Source of the DNA: Gemmatimonadaceae bacterium
GTDB lineage: Bacteria > Gemmatimonadota > Gemmatimonadetes > Gemmatimonadales > Gemmatimonadaceae
Direction of reading: 5' to 3'
Assembly (NCBI GenBank): GCA_019637355.1
Contig: JAHBVT010000001.1
Span: 558,001-622,000, forward strand
Length of the DNA: 64,000 nt
Of the stretch, positions 15,849 through 24,251 are shown piece by piece; position 1 is the stretch's first letter; every line of letters begins with the position of its first letter. The notes below the pieces were generated by a model that saw only the letters and a program-made list of their open reading frames with translations, was not told the origin of the DNA and made no database searches. The position numbers and the translations under genes were made by a program.

Positions 15849-17120
15849 TCAGCGCGCGAGTTCGCGCCAGCCGATGTCGCGGCGGAGCTGCCGCCCCGTG
15901 AACTGCACGCGCTCGGCGTATTCGCGACTCTTCGCCTGCGCTTCGGCAAGCGTCGGAGCGACAGCCGTGACCGCGAGCACGCGACCGCCAGCCGTCACCA
16001 ACTCGCCAGCCGCGTTACGCGCCGTGCCCGCGTGGAACACGGTGACGCCAGGTTCGGTGGCGGGCAGCGCGATGACATCGCCGCTGCGGGCCGTGCCGGG
16101 ATAGCCCTCGGCCGCCACCACCGTCGTGATCGCCGCACCGCTCTTCCACTCCAGCGGCGGCATCGCCGCGAGCGACCGCCCTTCGGCAATCGCCTGCATC
16201 GGCTCGAGTAGCGACGAGGCCATCATCGGGAGCACGGCCTGCGTCTCGGGATCGCCGAAGCGGCAGTTGAACTCCACGACCTTGGGGCCGTCCTTCGTCA
16301 GCATCAGGCCGGCGTAGAGCAGGCCGGTGAACGGACAGCCCTCGGCGCGCATCGCGGCGAGCATCGGCAGGATGATCGTCTGGCGCACGCGCTCGACGAG
16401 CTCTGGCGTGCAGGTGGAAACGGGCAAGTACGCACCCATCCCGCCGGTGTTGGGCCCGGTGTCGCCTTCGCCGATGCGCTTGTGGTCCTGTGCGCCGAGC
16501 ATCGTGAGGGCCTGTGTGCCATCGGTGAGGGCGAAGAGGGAGAGTTCCTCGCCTTCCATATACTCTTCGATCAACACCTCGGCGCCGGCGTCGCCGAAGA
16601 CCTTGGCGTCGAGCATATCGTCCACGGCGGCCTCGGCATCGGCGACGCTCATCGCGACGATCACGCCCTTGCCGGCGGCAATGCCGCTGGCCTTCACGAC
16701 CACGGGAGCGCCGAGTCGGCGGATCTCGGCCTTGGCTTCGGGAATGGTCGTGAACGTACGCGCGCTGGCCGTGGGGATGCCGTGCTTGAGCATCAGCTCC
16801 TTGGCGAAGCGCTTGGAGGTCTCGACGCGTGCGGCGGCGGCGGTGGGGCCGAAGATCGCGCGGCCGGCGGCGCGGAAGCGGTCGACGATGCCGAGCGAAA
16901 GCGGAGCCTCGGGCCCGACGACGGTGAACGTGACCTGCTCACGCTCGGCGAGCGCGAGCAGGCCGTCCACGTCAGTCGCCTGCACGTTGATGCAGCGGCC
17001 GAGCTCGGCGATGCCGGGATTGCCGGGGGCCGCGAGGATCTCGGCGGCGGGGTGGTCCTGCTTGAGCTTCCACGCGAGCGCGTGTTCGCGCCCGCCCCCG
17101 CCGACGATCAGGATCTTCAC
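15849..17120 (-). CDS. purD: Phosphoribosylamine-glycine ligase (PurD)
   Basis: Second step of purine synthesis, ATP-grasp fold, 423 aa as expected. N-terminal KILIVGGGGREHALAWKL, central GPEAPLSLGIVDRF, ATP-grasp residues PVVVKASGIAAGKGVIVA, EEYMEGEELSLFALTDG and DHKRIGEGDTGPNTGGMGAY, and the metal site EFNCRFGDPETQAVLP. GTG start overlaps the stop of the M48 peptidase gene. It lies alone among purine genes here. Confidence 0.96.
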   Translation of the reverse strand: MKILIVGGGGREHALAWKLKQDHPAAEILAAPGNPGIAELGRCINVQATDVDGLLALAEREQVTFTVVGPEAPLSLGIVDRFRAAGRAIFGPTAAAARVETSKRFAKELMLKHGIPTASARTFTTIPEAKAEIRRLGAPVVVKASGIAAGKGVIVAMSVADAEAAVDDMLDAKVFGDAGAEVLIEEYMEGEELSLFALTDGTQALTMLGAQDHKRIGEGDTGPNTGGMGAYLPVSTCTPELVERVRQTIILPMLAAMRAEGCPFTGLLYAGLMLTKDGPKVVEFNCRFGDPETQAVLPMMASSLLEPMQAIAEGRSLAAMPPLEWKSGAAITTVVAAEGYPGTARSGDVIALPATEPGVTVFHAGTARNAAGELVTAGGRVLAVTAVAPTLAEAQAKSREYAERVQFTGRQLRRDIGWRELAR

Positions 17121-18094
17121 CGCGCTCCGCCCTTCATCGCGTCGGTGAAGGCGTCCTTGGCGCGCTTCGCCGTGTCGGCGAGCTTGTCCACGGCGGCCTT
17201 GGCCTGGTCGCCGTAGTACGAGGCGCCGCGAGTGATGTCTTCGCCGAGTCCGTCGCCAGGCTTGACGTCAGCGCGCTTCACGTACTCGCCGGCGATGACC
17301 TTGGCGTAGTCGCCGCTGGCCATCCAGCGCTGCAGCTCGCCCGCGCGCACGGTGAAGAACGGATGCGTGCGGAACGCGGTGTTGATGGCCTTGAGCACGG
17401 TGTCCCAGGCGGAATCGTCCACCTCGTACTCGCGGGACTGGGCCTTGAAGGCCTCGAGGTCGAGCGTGTCCCCGAACTCACGGCCGCCGGCCATCTTCAT
17501 AAAGCTCATCAGCACGACGTCCGGATCCTGGGTGCCGAGCAGCGCGGCGCGATCGCAGGAGAGTTCGCTCTTGCGGTACCACTCGAGCAGCGCGAGCTGG
17601 AAGGGCAGGATGGCGATGCCGGCGAGGAAGGGCAGGTTGCCCATCCCGAGCATCAGGATGATCTGGGCGATAGTGCGGTAGGTGACGTGCCCGCTCATCA
17701 CGTGGCCGAGTTCGTGCGCGAGAATCACGCGCAGTTCCTCGCGCGTGAGGTGCTCGATGGCGGCCGAGTTGATGACGACGAAGGGCTCGCCGAAGCCGAC
17801 GGCGCCGGCGTTGATGGTCGGCGTCTGCGTGACGTAGAGCTGTGGGCGCGTGGGCCAGTCGAGCGTCTGCAGGACCTCGGTCCAGAGCGCGTCGAGCTGC
17901 GGGCGCTGCGTGGGGCCGACGCGCACGGCCGACGCGAGGAAGAGATGGCGCACGCCGCGCTCGCCGAAGGCCTTGGCGAAGGCGTTGATCGCGGTGTCGA
18001 AGCCCGGCAGCGCGCGCATCGCCGCGAGGGCGGCGCGGTCGGCGGGATGCTCCCAAGTCTGGGACGCGATATCGGTCAGGACGGTGCGCGCCAT
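17117..18094 (-). CDS. M48-family zinc metallopeptidase (325 aa)
   Basis: HtpX/Ste24-like peptidase with the zinc site H127-E-L-G-H131 and the third ligand Glu177 in KSELSCDRAALL. A hydrophobic stretch (about residues 143-171) lies between them, but there is no signal peptide, so it probably acts at the cytoplasmic face of the membrane or in the cytoplasm. The ATG is fixed by a perfect ribosome binding site (AAGGAG, 6 bases upstream); the longer frame that overlaps the upstream gene is not used. Stop overlaps the purD GTG. The C-terminal tail resembles a helical segment of YtjP/LoiP-type proteins but I cannot assign a substrate. Confidence 0.88.
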   Translation of the reverse strand: MARTVLTDIASQTWEHPADRAALAAMRALPGFDTAINAFAKAFGERGVRHLFLASAVRVGPTQRPQLDALWTEVLQTLDWPTRPQLYVTQTPTINAGAVGFGEPFVVINSAAIEHLTREELRVILAHELGHVMSGHVTYRTIAQIILMLGMGNLPFLAGIAILPFQLALLEWYRKSELSCDRAALLGTQDPDVVLMSFMKMAGGREFGDTLDLEAFKAQSREYEVDDSAWDTVLKAINTAFRTHPFFTVRAGELQRWMASGDYAKVIAGEYVKRADVKPGDGLGEDITRGASYYGDQAKAAVDKLADTAKRAKDAFTDAMKGGAR

Positions 18095-18111
18095 CGTGTA
18101 CTCCTTGGGGC

Positions 18112-19281
18112 TCAGAGCCCCTTGAACGCCTGCTCGAGGTCGGCGAGCAGGTCTTCCACGTCTTCGACGCCCACGGAGAAGCGGAGCAGGCCATCGGTGA
18201 TGCCGATCTCCGCGCGTCGTGCCGGTTCCACCGAGGCGTGCGTCATCCCCGCCGGCTGACATACCAACGACTCCACGCCGCCGAGGGATTCAGCCAGCGT
18301 AAACAGCTTCAGGCGGGTGACGACGGTGTTGGCATTGGCCTTGGATCCCGTCTCGACGGACACCATCCCGCCGAAGCCGCTCATCTGGCGCTCGGCCAGC
18401 TCGTGCTGCGGGTGGCTGGCGAGACCCGGGTAGAAGACGCGCTCGTCGCCGAGGCGCTTGGCCAGCCAGGCGGCGACGGCGCGGCCGTTGCTGTCGTGGG
18501 CCTTCACGCGCAGGGCCAGGGTCTTGGTGCCGCGCAGGGTGAGCCAAGCATCCATCGGGCCGGGGACGGCGCCGGCCGAGTTGGCGTTGAACTGCAGCTT
18601 GGCCGCCAGCTCGTCGGAGTTGGTGACGGCGACGCCGCCGAGCAGGTCGGAGTGGCCGTTGAGGTACTTGGTGCTCGAGTGCCAGACGATGTCGGCGCCG
18701 AGCGTGAGTGGGGCCTGGAGGATCGGCGACGCGAAAGTGTTGTCGACGATCGAGGTGGCGCCGGCCTTGTGGGCGACCTCCGAGATGGCCTTGATGTCCG
18801 CGAGCTGCATCAACGGATTGGTCGGCGTCTCGATGAAGATCGCGGCGGTGTTCTTCTTCACGGCGTCCTGCACCTTCTGGACGTCGCGCATATCGATCCA
18901 CGAGATCTCGATGCCGAAGTTCGTGAAGAGCTTGTCGAGCTGGCGGTAGGTGCCGCCGTAGACGTTGCTCCCGACGATGATGTGGTCGCCGGCCTTGAGC
19001 ATCAGCATAATGCTCGTGAGGCAGCCCATCCCTGAGCTGAAGGCGAAGCCGTGCTGCGCGCCTTCGAGCGCGGCGACGTTGCGTTCCAGCGCCTCGCGCG
19101 TGGGGTTCTTGCCGCGGGCGTACTCATAGCCCTTGTTGACCCCCAGCGCCTCCTGCGCATAGGTGGAGGTCTGGTAGATCGGCGGCATAATCGCGCCGCA
19201 GGTGGGATCGGGGCGCTGGCCGGCGTGGATGGCGCGGGTGCCGACGCGCTGGGCGAGGTCTTCGGCGAAGATCTTGGTCAT
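18112..19281 (-). CDS. Cystathionine gamma-synthase/lyase-type PLP enzyme
   Basis: Cys/Met metabolism PLP-dependent enzyme of 389 aa. Key segments are MPPIYQTSTYAQEALG, YEYARGKNPTREALERNVAALEGA, FSSGMGCLTS, ETPTNPLMQL, SIVDNTFASP, and SSTKYLNGHSDLLGG with the PLP lysine at 205. The sequence fits cystathionine gamma-synthase (metB) or cystathionine gamma-lyase, which share these residues; the choice needs a tree. The ATG is only six bases from a -10-like TAGATT on the minus strand, so the transcript may be leaderless. Confidence 0.9.
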   Translation of the reverse strand: MTKIFAEDLAQRVGTRAIHAGQRPDPTCGAIMPPIYQTSTYAQEALGVNKGYEYARGKNPTREALERNVAALEGAQHGFAFSSGMGCLTSIMLMLKAGDHIIVGSNVYGGTYRQLDKLFTNFGIEISWIDMRDVQKVQDAVKKNTAAIFIETPTNPLMQLADIKAISEVAHKAGATSIVDNTFASPILQAPLTLGADIVWHSSTKYLNGHSDLLGGVAVTNSDELAAKLQFNANSAGAVPGPMDAWLTLRGTKTLALRVKAHDSNGRAVAAWLAKRLGDERVFYPGLASHPQHELAERQMSGFGGMVSVETGSKANANTVVTRLKLFTLAESLGGVESLVCQPAGMTHASVEPARRAEIGITDGLLRFSVGVEDVEDLLADLEQAFKGL

Positions 19282-19287
19282 ACAGGG

Positions 19288-19293
19288 AATCTA
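19288..19293 (-). promoter_or_regulatory. Possible -10 element for a leaderless transcript
   Basis: TAGATTCC on the minus strand, six bases before the ATG of the cystathionine synthase gene. Transcription starting about seven bases past the hexamer would begin at the ATG itself. No convincing -35 was found. Confidence 0.35.
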
Positions 19294-19677
19294 CCTCGAC
19301 TCCCTCGCCGAGGCAGTCTGGGTGAGCAGATCTTCGAGCGCGGCCAGGCGGAGCTGGATCTCGTGCAGTGGCGCCGAGCGCATCCGCAGGAAGAGGCCGA
19401 TGGTGGCGAGGGTGGCACCGAGGGCGCAGAAGGCACCGACGGCGAGGATGACCGGCACGAGCGCGGCGAGCAGGGCGCCGAGGGGTGCAGCACCGCCGGC
19501 GGAGAGCTGCAGCGCCCAGCGGAACTGGGCAACGCCGAAGGCGATGAGCAGCACGACAACGAGGCCGGTGGCGATCCAGCCGACGATCGTGAGGCGGCGG
19601 AAGAGCCGATCGCTGCGCTGCTCGGCCTCGATGCGGCTCCAGGCGCGCGCGATGGGGGATTCAGGAGTGGCGTGCAT
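19291..19677 (-). CDS. Small membrane protein after an ECF sigma gene (128 aa)
   Basis: Unrecognised protein with two strong membrane helices: TIVGWIATGLVVVLLIAFGV (about residues 30-50) and a second from about 68 to 95 (AALVPVILAVGAFCALGATL). The C-terminus ends in a short amphipathic helix (HEIQLRLAALEDLLTQ) that could be a coiled coil. Its ATG lies inside the 3' end of the sigma factor gene (17-base overlap), so it is its translationally coupled partner. A membrane anti-sigma role is possible from position, but there is no zinc motif. Confidence 0.7.
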   Translation of the reverse strand: MHATPESPIARAWSRIEAEQRSDRLFRRLTIVGWIATGLVVVLLIAFGVAQFRWALQLSAGGAAPLGALLAALVPVILAVGAFCALGATLATIGLFLRMRSAPLHEIQLRLAALEDLLTQTASARESR

Positions 19678-20266
19678 CAGGTGCTCCGAGAGAGAGAAGG
19701 TGGGCGAGGCGCTTCTTGGCGTGGTGCAGGCGGGTGCGCACGGTGTTGATGGGCACGGCGGTGACGTTGGCGATCTGCGCGTAACTGAGGTCGTCACGGA
19801 AGCGCAGGATGAGCACTTCGCGTTGGGGCGGCGGCATTTCGTGCATCGCGGCGTCAATCCGCCCGGCATCGAGGTGGTCCAGCGCGGTGGGCGTATCGTC
19901 GGACTCGTCATCCGTCGCGATGGCGTCGAGCGGAGCATCGACGACGAGTTCGCGTTCGCGGCGGTGGCGGCGCAGCCAGTTGAGGGCACGATGCCGCGCG
20001 CTGCGGAAGAGCCAGACCTGGAACGCGGCTGGGTCGTGCAGGGTCGCAAGATGGCGATACACCGCGAGCCAAGTCTCCTGGAACAGGTCGTCAGCGTCGT
20101 CCCCGACGAGTCCGGTGAGATAGCGCAGCAGCGCCTCGCCGTGGCGCTGCATCAAGTCTGCAAACGCGCGCTCGTCCCCGGCCTGTGCGCGGAGCACGAT
20201 CAGGACTTGCCGAACGCTGTCCGGGTTTGGAGCCGACTGCGGAGACGTGCGCTCGGTGGATGCCAT
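19661..20266 (-). CDS. ECF-type RNA polymerase sigma factor (201 aa)
   Basis: Second ECF sigma factor. Region 2 is visible in AFADLMQRHGEALLRYLTGL and DDADDLFQETWLAVYRHLA with FQVWLFRSARHRALNWLRR; region 4 in LPPPQREVLILRFRDDLSYA-type residues (MPPPQREVLILRFRDDLSY) and IANVTAVPINTVRTRLHHAK. ATG at 20266 used; a GTG at 20281 would add five residues. It overlaps a small membrane protein gene by 17 bases. Targets are unknown. Confidence 0.9.
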   Translation of the reverse strand: MASTERTSPQSAPNPDSVRQVLIVLRAQAGDERAFADLMQRHGEALLRYLTGLVGDDADDLFQETWLAVYRHLATLHDPAAFQVWLFRSARHRALNWLRRHRRERELVVDAPLDAIATDDESDDTPTALDHLDAGRIDAAMHEMPPPQREVLILRFRDDLSYAQIANVTAVPINTVRTRLHHAKKRLAHLLSLGAPDARHS

Positions 20267-20343
20267 CGCCGCTAAAGACACGCGCGGGGTCAGCGAAGTT
20301 CAATGGCCACGGGCTCAGCGGCCCGGGGATCCCGCCGACGCCC

Positions 20344-20469
20344 TCAGTGCCCGCAGTTGTCGCAGTCGGGGCCACTCTTGGCGGCCCGCCGCGCGCGCAC
20401 GAAGTGCCGCACGAGGTACGCGACGGCACCGATGACGATCGCCGCGACAACCAGCGTGTCCGCGCTCAT
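20344..20469 (-). CDS. FeoB-associated Cys-rich membrane protein (41 aa)
   Basis: Very short protein MSADTLVVAAIV..., with one membrane helix (about residues 5-22), a basic stretch RHFVRARRAAK, and a tail CDNCGH with Cys36 and Cys39. This matches the small Cys-tailed proteins encoded after feoB in many genomes. The ATG overlaps the feoB stop (ATGA). It probably assists ferrous iron uptake at the membrane, perhaps by metal or redox contact with FeoB; this is inference. Confidence 0.8.
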   Translation of the reverse strand: MSADTLVVAAIVIGAVAYLVRHFVRARRAAKSGPDCDNCGH

Positions 20470-22607
20470 CCGGCGAAGCCCATCGCGCGGCCGACCACGA
20501 TCACCAGCCACGCCATCACGTAGGCGAGCACGAGCATATAGCCGAACTGGATCGCCGCCCAGCGGCGTCCGGTCTTGCCGCCGCCGGACTCGCGCACGGT
20601 GACGGCGACGGTGCTGATGCACATCAGCGCATACACATAGAAGACCATCAACCCGACGGCGATGAGCGGCGTGTACAGCGGCGTGCCGTCCGGCTTCACC
20701 TGCGCGCGCAGGCGCTCGCTGAGCGCGGCCTCGTCCTCGCCGCCGACGCCGTAGATGGTGCCCATCGTCGAGACGAACACCTCACGCGCGGCGAAGCTGG
20801 CGACGATGCTGACGCCGATCTTCCAATCGTAGCCGAGCGGTGCGACGACGGGCTCCACGGCGTGGCCGAAGCGGCCCAGCACCGAGTGGGCGAGCTGCTG
20901 CTCCTGCTGCGCGGTCTCGGGAAGCGTGTCGTCGAGTTGGGCCTTGGGGTACGTGGCCAGGGCCCAGAGGACGATGCTGAGGGCGAAAATGACCGTGCCG
21001 GCGCGACGGAGGAAGACGGCGCAGCGCTGCCAGACGGACACGGCCAACGAGCCGGGCGAGGGCAGGCGGTACGACGGCAGCTCGAGCAGCATCGGGCGCA
21101 CGGGCCCCTTGAGCAGCGTGCGGCGGAACGCGAAGGCGATGACCAGCGCGGTGAGCGTGCCGAGCAGGTACATCACGAGCATCGTGACGCCCTGCAGGTT
21201 GAGGCCGGGGAGCAACGGCAGGGCGGGCACGAAGGCGCCGATGAGCAGCGTGTACACCGGCAGGCGCGCCGAGCAGGACATCAGCGGCACCACCATAATG
21301 GTGGCGAGGCGGTCCTTCGGGTCGTCGATGGTGCGCGTGGCCATAATGCCGGGCACGGCGCAGGCGTAACCCGAGAGCATCGGGATGAAGCTCTTGCCGT
21401 GCAGCCCGACGCGGCGCATCACGCGGTCCATCAGGTACGCGGCACGCGCCATATAGCCGGTCTGCTCAAGCAGGCCGATGAAGGCGAAGAGGATGGCGAT
21501 CTGCGGAAGGAAGACGATCACGCTGCCGACGCCGGCGAAGACGCCGTCCTCCACCAACGAGCGCAGGTCGCCCTCGGGGAGCAGGCCGCCGGCCCAGCCA
21601 CCCATCGCGACCGCGGCACTCTCGAAGAGATCCTGCACCGGCGCGGCCCAACTGAACACGGACTGGAAGACCATCGCCATAATGGCCAGGAACAGCAGCG
21701 GCCCGCCGATGCGGTGCAGCAACACGGCGTCGATGCGGTCGCTGAGCGAATCGCCGGTGCGGACGACGCGCTCGACGCAGCGCGAGAGCACGCCGCCGAT
21801 CCAGGTGTAGCGCAGCTCCGATTCGAGGCGGTGCGGGACGTACCCGGCGGCCTTGAGTGCGGCGCGCGCCGCCTCAAGACGCTCGGTGAGTCCGGGGACG
21901 TGCACCAGATGCGGTTCGTCGCGGCTGACACCGAGCAGGCGCAGGGCTTCCATTCCCGCGGCGGCGTAGTTGATGCCGCCGCGCTCGAGCAGGCCCTGCA
22001 GGGGCGCGAGCACGACGTCGACGTCGGGCGGCAGGTCGAAGCGGCGCATCGGCGCGGGGAGCGCGGCCGCCGTCACCAGCGCGCGGCGCAGCGGCTCGAG
22101 GCCCTCGCCGCGATGTGCCACGGTGGGGATGACCGGCACGCCGAGCTCGTGGATCAGCGCGGGGACATCGATGCGAATGCCCTGTCGCTCGGCGACATCG
22201 AACTGGTTCAATGCGATGACCACAGGAAGGCCGAGCTCGAGCACCTGCGAGGCGAGATAGAGATTGCGCTCAAGGTGCGAAGCATCGGTGACGACGCAGA
22301 CGACGTGCGGCCGGTAGTGCGCGTCGTCGCGGCCGAGGAGGACCTCGAGGGCAATCTGTTCGTCCGGCGACCCGGCGGAGAGCGAGTACGAGCCGGGCAG
22401 GTCGAGGATGGTGGCGCGGCGTCCGTCAGGGAGCGGGGAGCTGCCTTCGACGCGTTCGACCGTGACGCCAGCGAAGTTTCCGACGCGCTGCCGCAGCCCG
22501 GTGAGCGCGTTGAAGAGCGTGGTCTTGCCCGTGTTGGGATTGCCGATCAGGGCGACGCGCAGGGTGTCGGAAGCGCCCGGCGCGGCGGGGCGCGGCGGAG
22601 CGTCCAC
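20466..22607 (-). CDS. feoB: Ferrous iron transport protein B (FeoB)
   Basis: Inner-membrane Fe(II) transporter of 713 aa. N-terminal G domain with GNPNTGKTTLFN (G1, about residues 22-33), DLPGSYSL (G3) and NQFD in place of the usual NMMD/NKxD (G4). Membrane part contains the two gate repeats (SVFSWAAPVQDLFE, FIPMLSGYACAVPGIMATRT, SCSARLPVYTLLIGAF, SFAAREVFVSTMGTIY). It begins one base after the feoA stop and overlaps a Cys-tailed small gene at its end. A Fur-like palindrome lies upstream of feoA. Confidence 0.96.
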   Translation of the reverse strand: MDAPPRPAAPGASDTLRVALIGNPNTGKTTLFNALTGLRQRVGNFAGVTVERVEGSSPLPDGRRATILDLPGSYSLSAGSPDEQIALEVLLGRDDAHYRPHVVCVVTDASHLERNLYLASQVLELGLPVVIALNQFDVAERQGIRIDVPALIHELGVPVIPTVAHRGEGLEPLRRALVTAAALPAPMRRFDLPPDVDVVLAPLQGLLERGGINYAAAGMEALRLLGVSRDEPHLVHVPGLTERLEAARAALKAAGYVPHRLESELRYTWIGGVLSRCVERVVRTGDSLSDRIDAVLLHRIGGPLLFLAIMAMVFQSVFSWAAPVQDLFESAAVAMGGWAGGLLPEGDLRSLVEDGVFAGVGSVIVFLPQIAILFAFIGLLEQTGYMARAAYLMDRVMRRVGLHGKSFIPMLSGYACAVPGIMATRTIDDPKDRLATIMVVPLMSCSARLPVYTLLIGAFVPALPLLPGLNLQGVTMLVMYLLGTLTALVIAFAFRRTLLKGPVRPMLLELPSYRLPSPGSLAVSVWQRCAVFLRRAGTVIFALSIVLWALATYPKAQLDDTLPETAQQEQQLAHSVLGRFGHAVEPVVAPLGYDWKIGVSIVASFAAREVFVSTMGTIYGVGGEDEAALSERLRAQVKPDGTPLYTPLIAVGLMVFYVYALMCISTVAVTVRESGGGKTGRRWAAIQFGYMLVLAYVMAWLVIVVGRAMGFAG

Positions 22608-22608
22608 G

Positions 22609-22875
22609 TCAGGACGCCGCGCGATCGTGCGGCTGGACGGTGATGCCCTGGGCGAGATCGGTGCCGAGCGCGAGGCGCGTGCCGCGGACGTCGACGAGCA
22701 GGCAATGGCGCCGGTTGATTACCGAGACGGTGGCGCCTTCGTAGACCCCCATCGCGCGGAGGCGGCAGGCATCGCCGTCGGCGCAGGCAATGGCGAGCAC
22801 GGTCGCGGGGCGCCCCGCCTCGGAATCGAGGAGCGGGCAGCTGCAACCAGGAAGCGTGCGCTCGGAGCCGTGCAT
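22609..22875 (-). CDS. feoA: FeoA-domain protein (88 aa)
   Basis: Cytosolic SH3-like partner of FeoB. The FeoA fold shows in CRLRAMGVYEGATVSVINRR and a C-terminal GTRLALGTDLAQGITV with the characteristic LG turn. An N-terminal extension of about 28 residues holds several cysteines (CSC at 11-13, then Cys31 and Cys37), unusual for FeoA. One base separates it from feoB, and a Fur-like box sits 27 bases upstream. Confidence 0.9.
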   Translation of the reverse strand: MHGSERTLPGCSCPLLDSEAGRPATVLAIACADGDACRLRAMGVYEGATVSVINRRHCLLVDVRGTRLALGTDLAQGITVQPHDRAAS

Positions 22876-22901
22876 TCGCGTGTCGGGGAGGTAGTTCCGC
22901 A

Positions 22902-22920
22902 GATGAGAATAGTTCTCATC
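22902..22920 (-). promoter_or_regulatory. Perfect Fur-like palindrome upstream of feoA
   Basis: GATGAGAATAGTTCTCATC: two 8-base arms (GATGAGAA and TTCTCATC) that are exact inverted repeats around TAG. It resembles a 7-1-7 Fur box and overlaps a -10-like TATTCT on the minus strand. Its position in front of feoAB suggests repression under iron sufficiency; a DtxR-type regulator is an alternative. Confidence 0.7.
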
Positions 22921-23011
22921 GAGGTGTATTGGAGTCTAACCGAGCCCTTCTATGGCTCGCAAGAGAGGGGAACAGAATGGTCAGGATTCCCCGGGCCGCT
23001 ATGTTGCCTCC

Positions 23012-24145
23012 GTGCCGTCACTCGACGATCTCAGAACCCCGGCGCTGCTGCTCGACCTCGACCGCGTGGATCGAAACCACGCTCGGCTGGACGCTCACCT
23101 GCGATCCTTGGGCGTCCCGCTACGCCTGCACGTGAAGACGGCCAAGAGCGTACCGGTCCTGCGACGGCTACTCGGGCCGGGCGATGCCCCCGTCACGGTA
23201 TCGACGCTGCGCGAGGCCGCTGCCTGCCTCGACGCGGGCTTCACGGACATCCTCTACGCCGTCGGCATCGCGCCGCAGAAGCTGCCGGACGTCGCCGCAC
23301 TGCAGTCGCGTGGCGCCGCGATCACGGTAATCCTGGATTCAGTCGCGGCGGCGCAGGCGCTGGTGGCGCACCGCGATTCACGGGGCCGCGGGATTCCGGC
23401 GCTGATCGAGATTGACAGCGACGGGCACCGCGCCGGCGTGGCGCCCGAGGCGCCGCTGCTGATGGACATCGCGCGCATCCTCGGCAACGACCTGCGCGGC
23501 GTGATGACGCACGCGGGCGAGTCGTATCACTGCGTCACGGCGGAGTCCAAGCGCGCGATGGCGGCGCAAGAGCGCGACGCGGTGCTGCGCGCGGCCGAAC
23601 GCCTGCGCGAGCACGGGCACGCGGCTCCGGTGGTGAGCGTGGGCTCGACGCCGACGGCACACTTCACGGACGACCTCAGCGGCGTGACCGAAGTGCGCGC
23701 GGGCGTGTACGTGTTCCAAGACCTCGTGATGGCCGGGCTCGGCGTCTGCGCGGTGGACGACATCGCGCTTTCGGTGCTGGTGACGGTGATCGGTCACCAA
23801 CCTTCGAAGGGGTGGGTGATTACCGACGGCGGCTGGATGGCGCTCTCGCGCGATCGCGGCACCAGCGCGCAGGCGACGGACCAAGGCTATGGCCTCGTGT
23901 GTGATGTGGACGGGCGACCGCTGGGCGATGTGGTGATGGTCGGGGCCAACCAAGAGCACGGGATGCTGGCGCGGCGCGACGGCGCTGCCTGGGACGTCGC
24001 GTCGCTGCCGCTGGGCACGCGGCTGCGCATCCTGCCCAATCACGCCTGTGCGACGGCGGCGCAGTACGACCACTACGAGACGATCGTGGGTGGACAGCTC
24101 ACCGGTGAGCGCTGGCCGCGCTTCAACGGATTCGCGATCGACTGA
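23012..24145 (+). CDS. Alanine racemase-fold PLP enzyme, D-threonine aldolase-like
   Basis: A 377-aa PLP enzyme of the D-threonine aldolase/D-serine dehydratase family. It begins SLDDLRTPALLLDLD, the usual opening, with the PLP lysine at about 42 (LHVKTAK). The barrel segments GVMTHAGESYHC, VSVGSTPTAHF and TEVRAGVYVFQDL follow, and the C-terminal beta domain holds NQEHGML and LPNHACATAAQYDH with the metal-binding His and Cys. Substrate is probably a D-beta-hydroxy amino acid. GTG at 23012 gives the normal family start; an ATG at 22952 would add a 20-residue basic leader and cannot be excluded. It is divergent from feoA. Confidence 0.85.
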   Translation: MPSLDDLRTPALLLDLDRVDRNHARLDAHLRSLGVPLRLHVKTAKSVPVLRRLLGPGDAPVTVSTLREAAACLDAGFTDILYAVGIAPQKLPDVAALQSRGAAITVILDSVAAAQALVAHRDSRGRGIPALIEIDSDGHRAGVAPEAPLLMDIARILGNDLRGVMTHAGESYHCVTAESKRAMAAQERDAVLRAAERLREHGHAAPVVSVGSTPTAHFTDDLSGVTEVRAGVYVFQDLVMAGLGVCAVDDIALSVLVTVIGHQPSKGWVITDGGWMALSRDRGTSAQATDQGYGLVCDVDGRPLGDVVMVGANQEHGMLARRDGAAWDVASLPLGTRLRILPNHACATAAQYDHYETIVGGQLTGERWPRFNGFAID

Positions 24146-24211
24146 GCGGGCGCTGTCCCCAAGCCCTAGGGCGCGGCTGGGTGCGGGCGAGGCAACACGG
24201 CCGCGGGCGGG

Positions 24212-24217
24212 TAGAAT
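24212..24217 (+). promoter_or_regulatory. Possible -10 element (TAGAAT)
   Basis: TAGAATCC, 34 bases before the ATG of the exported barrel-like protein. The same TAGAATCC/TAGATTCC string recurs before other genes in this window. No clear -35 was seen. Confidence 0.35.
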
Positions 24218-24251
24218 CCAGCCAAGAACCAACTCCACACAGAGGACTCCG

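Noticed and set aside
22952-23011. Upstream ATG for the D-threonine aldolase-like gene
   Set aside because: Would add a basic 20-residue leader not seen in the family; kept as an alternative only.
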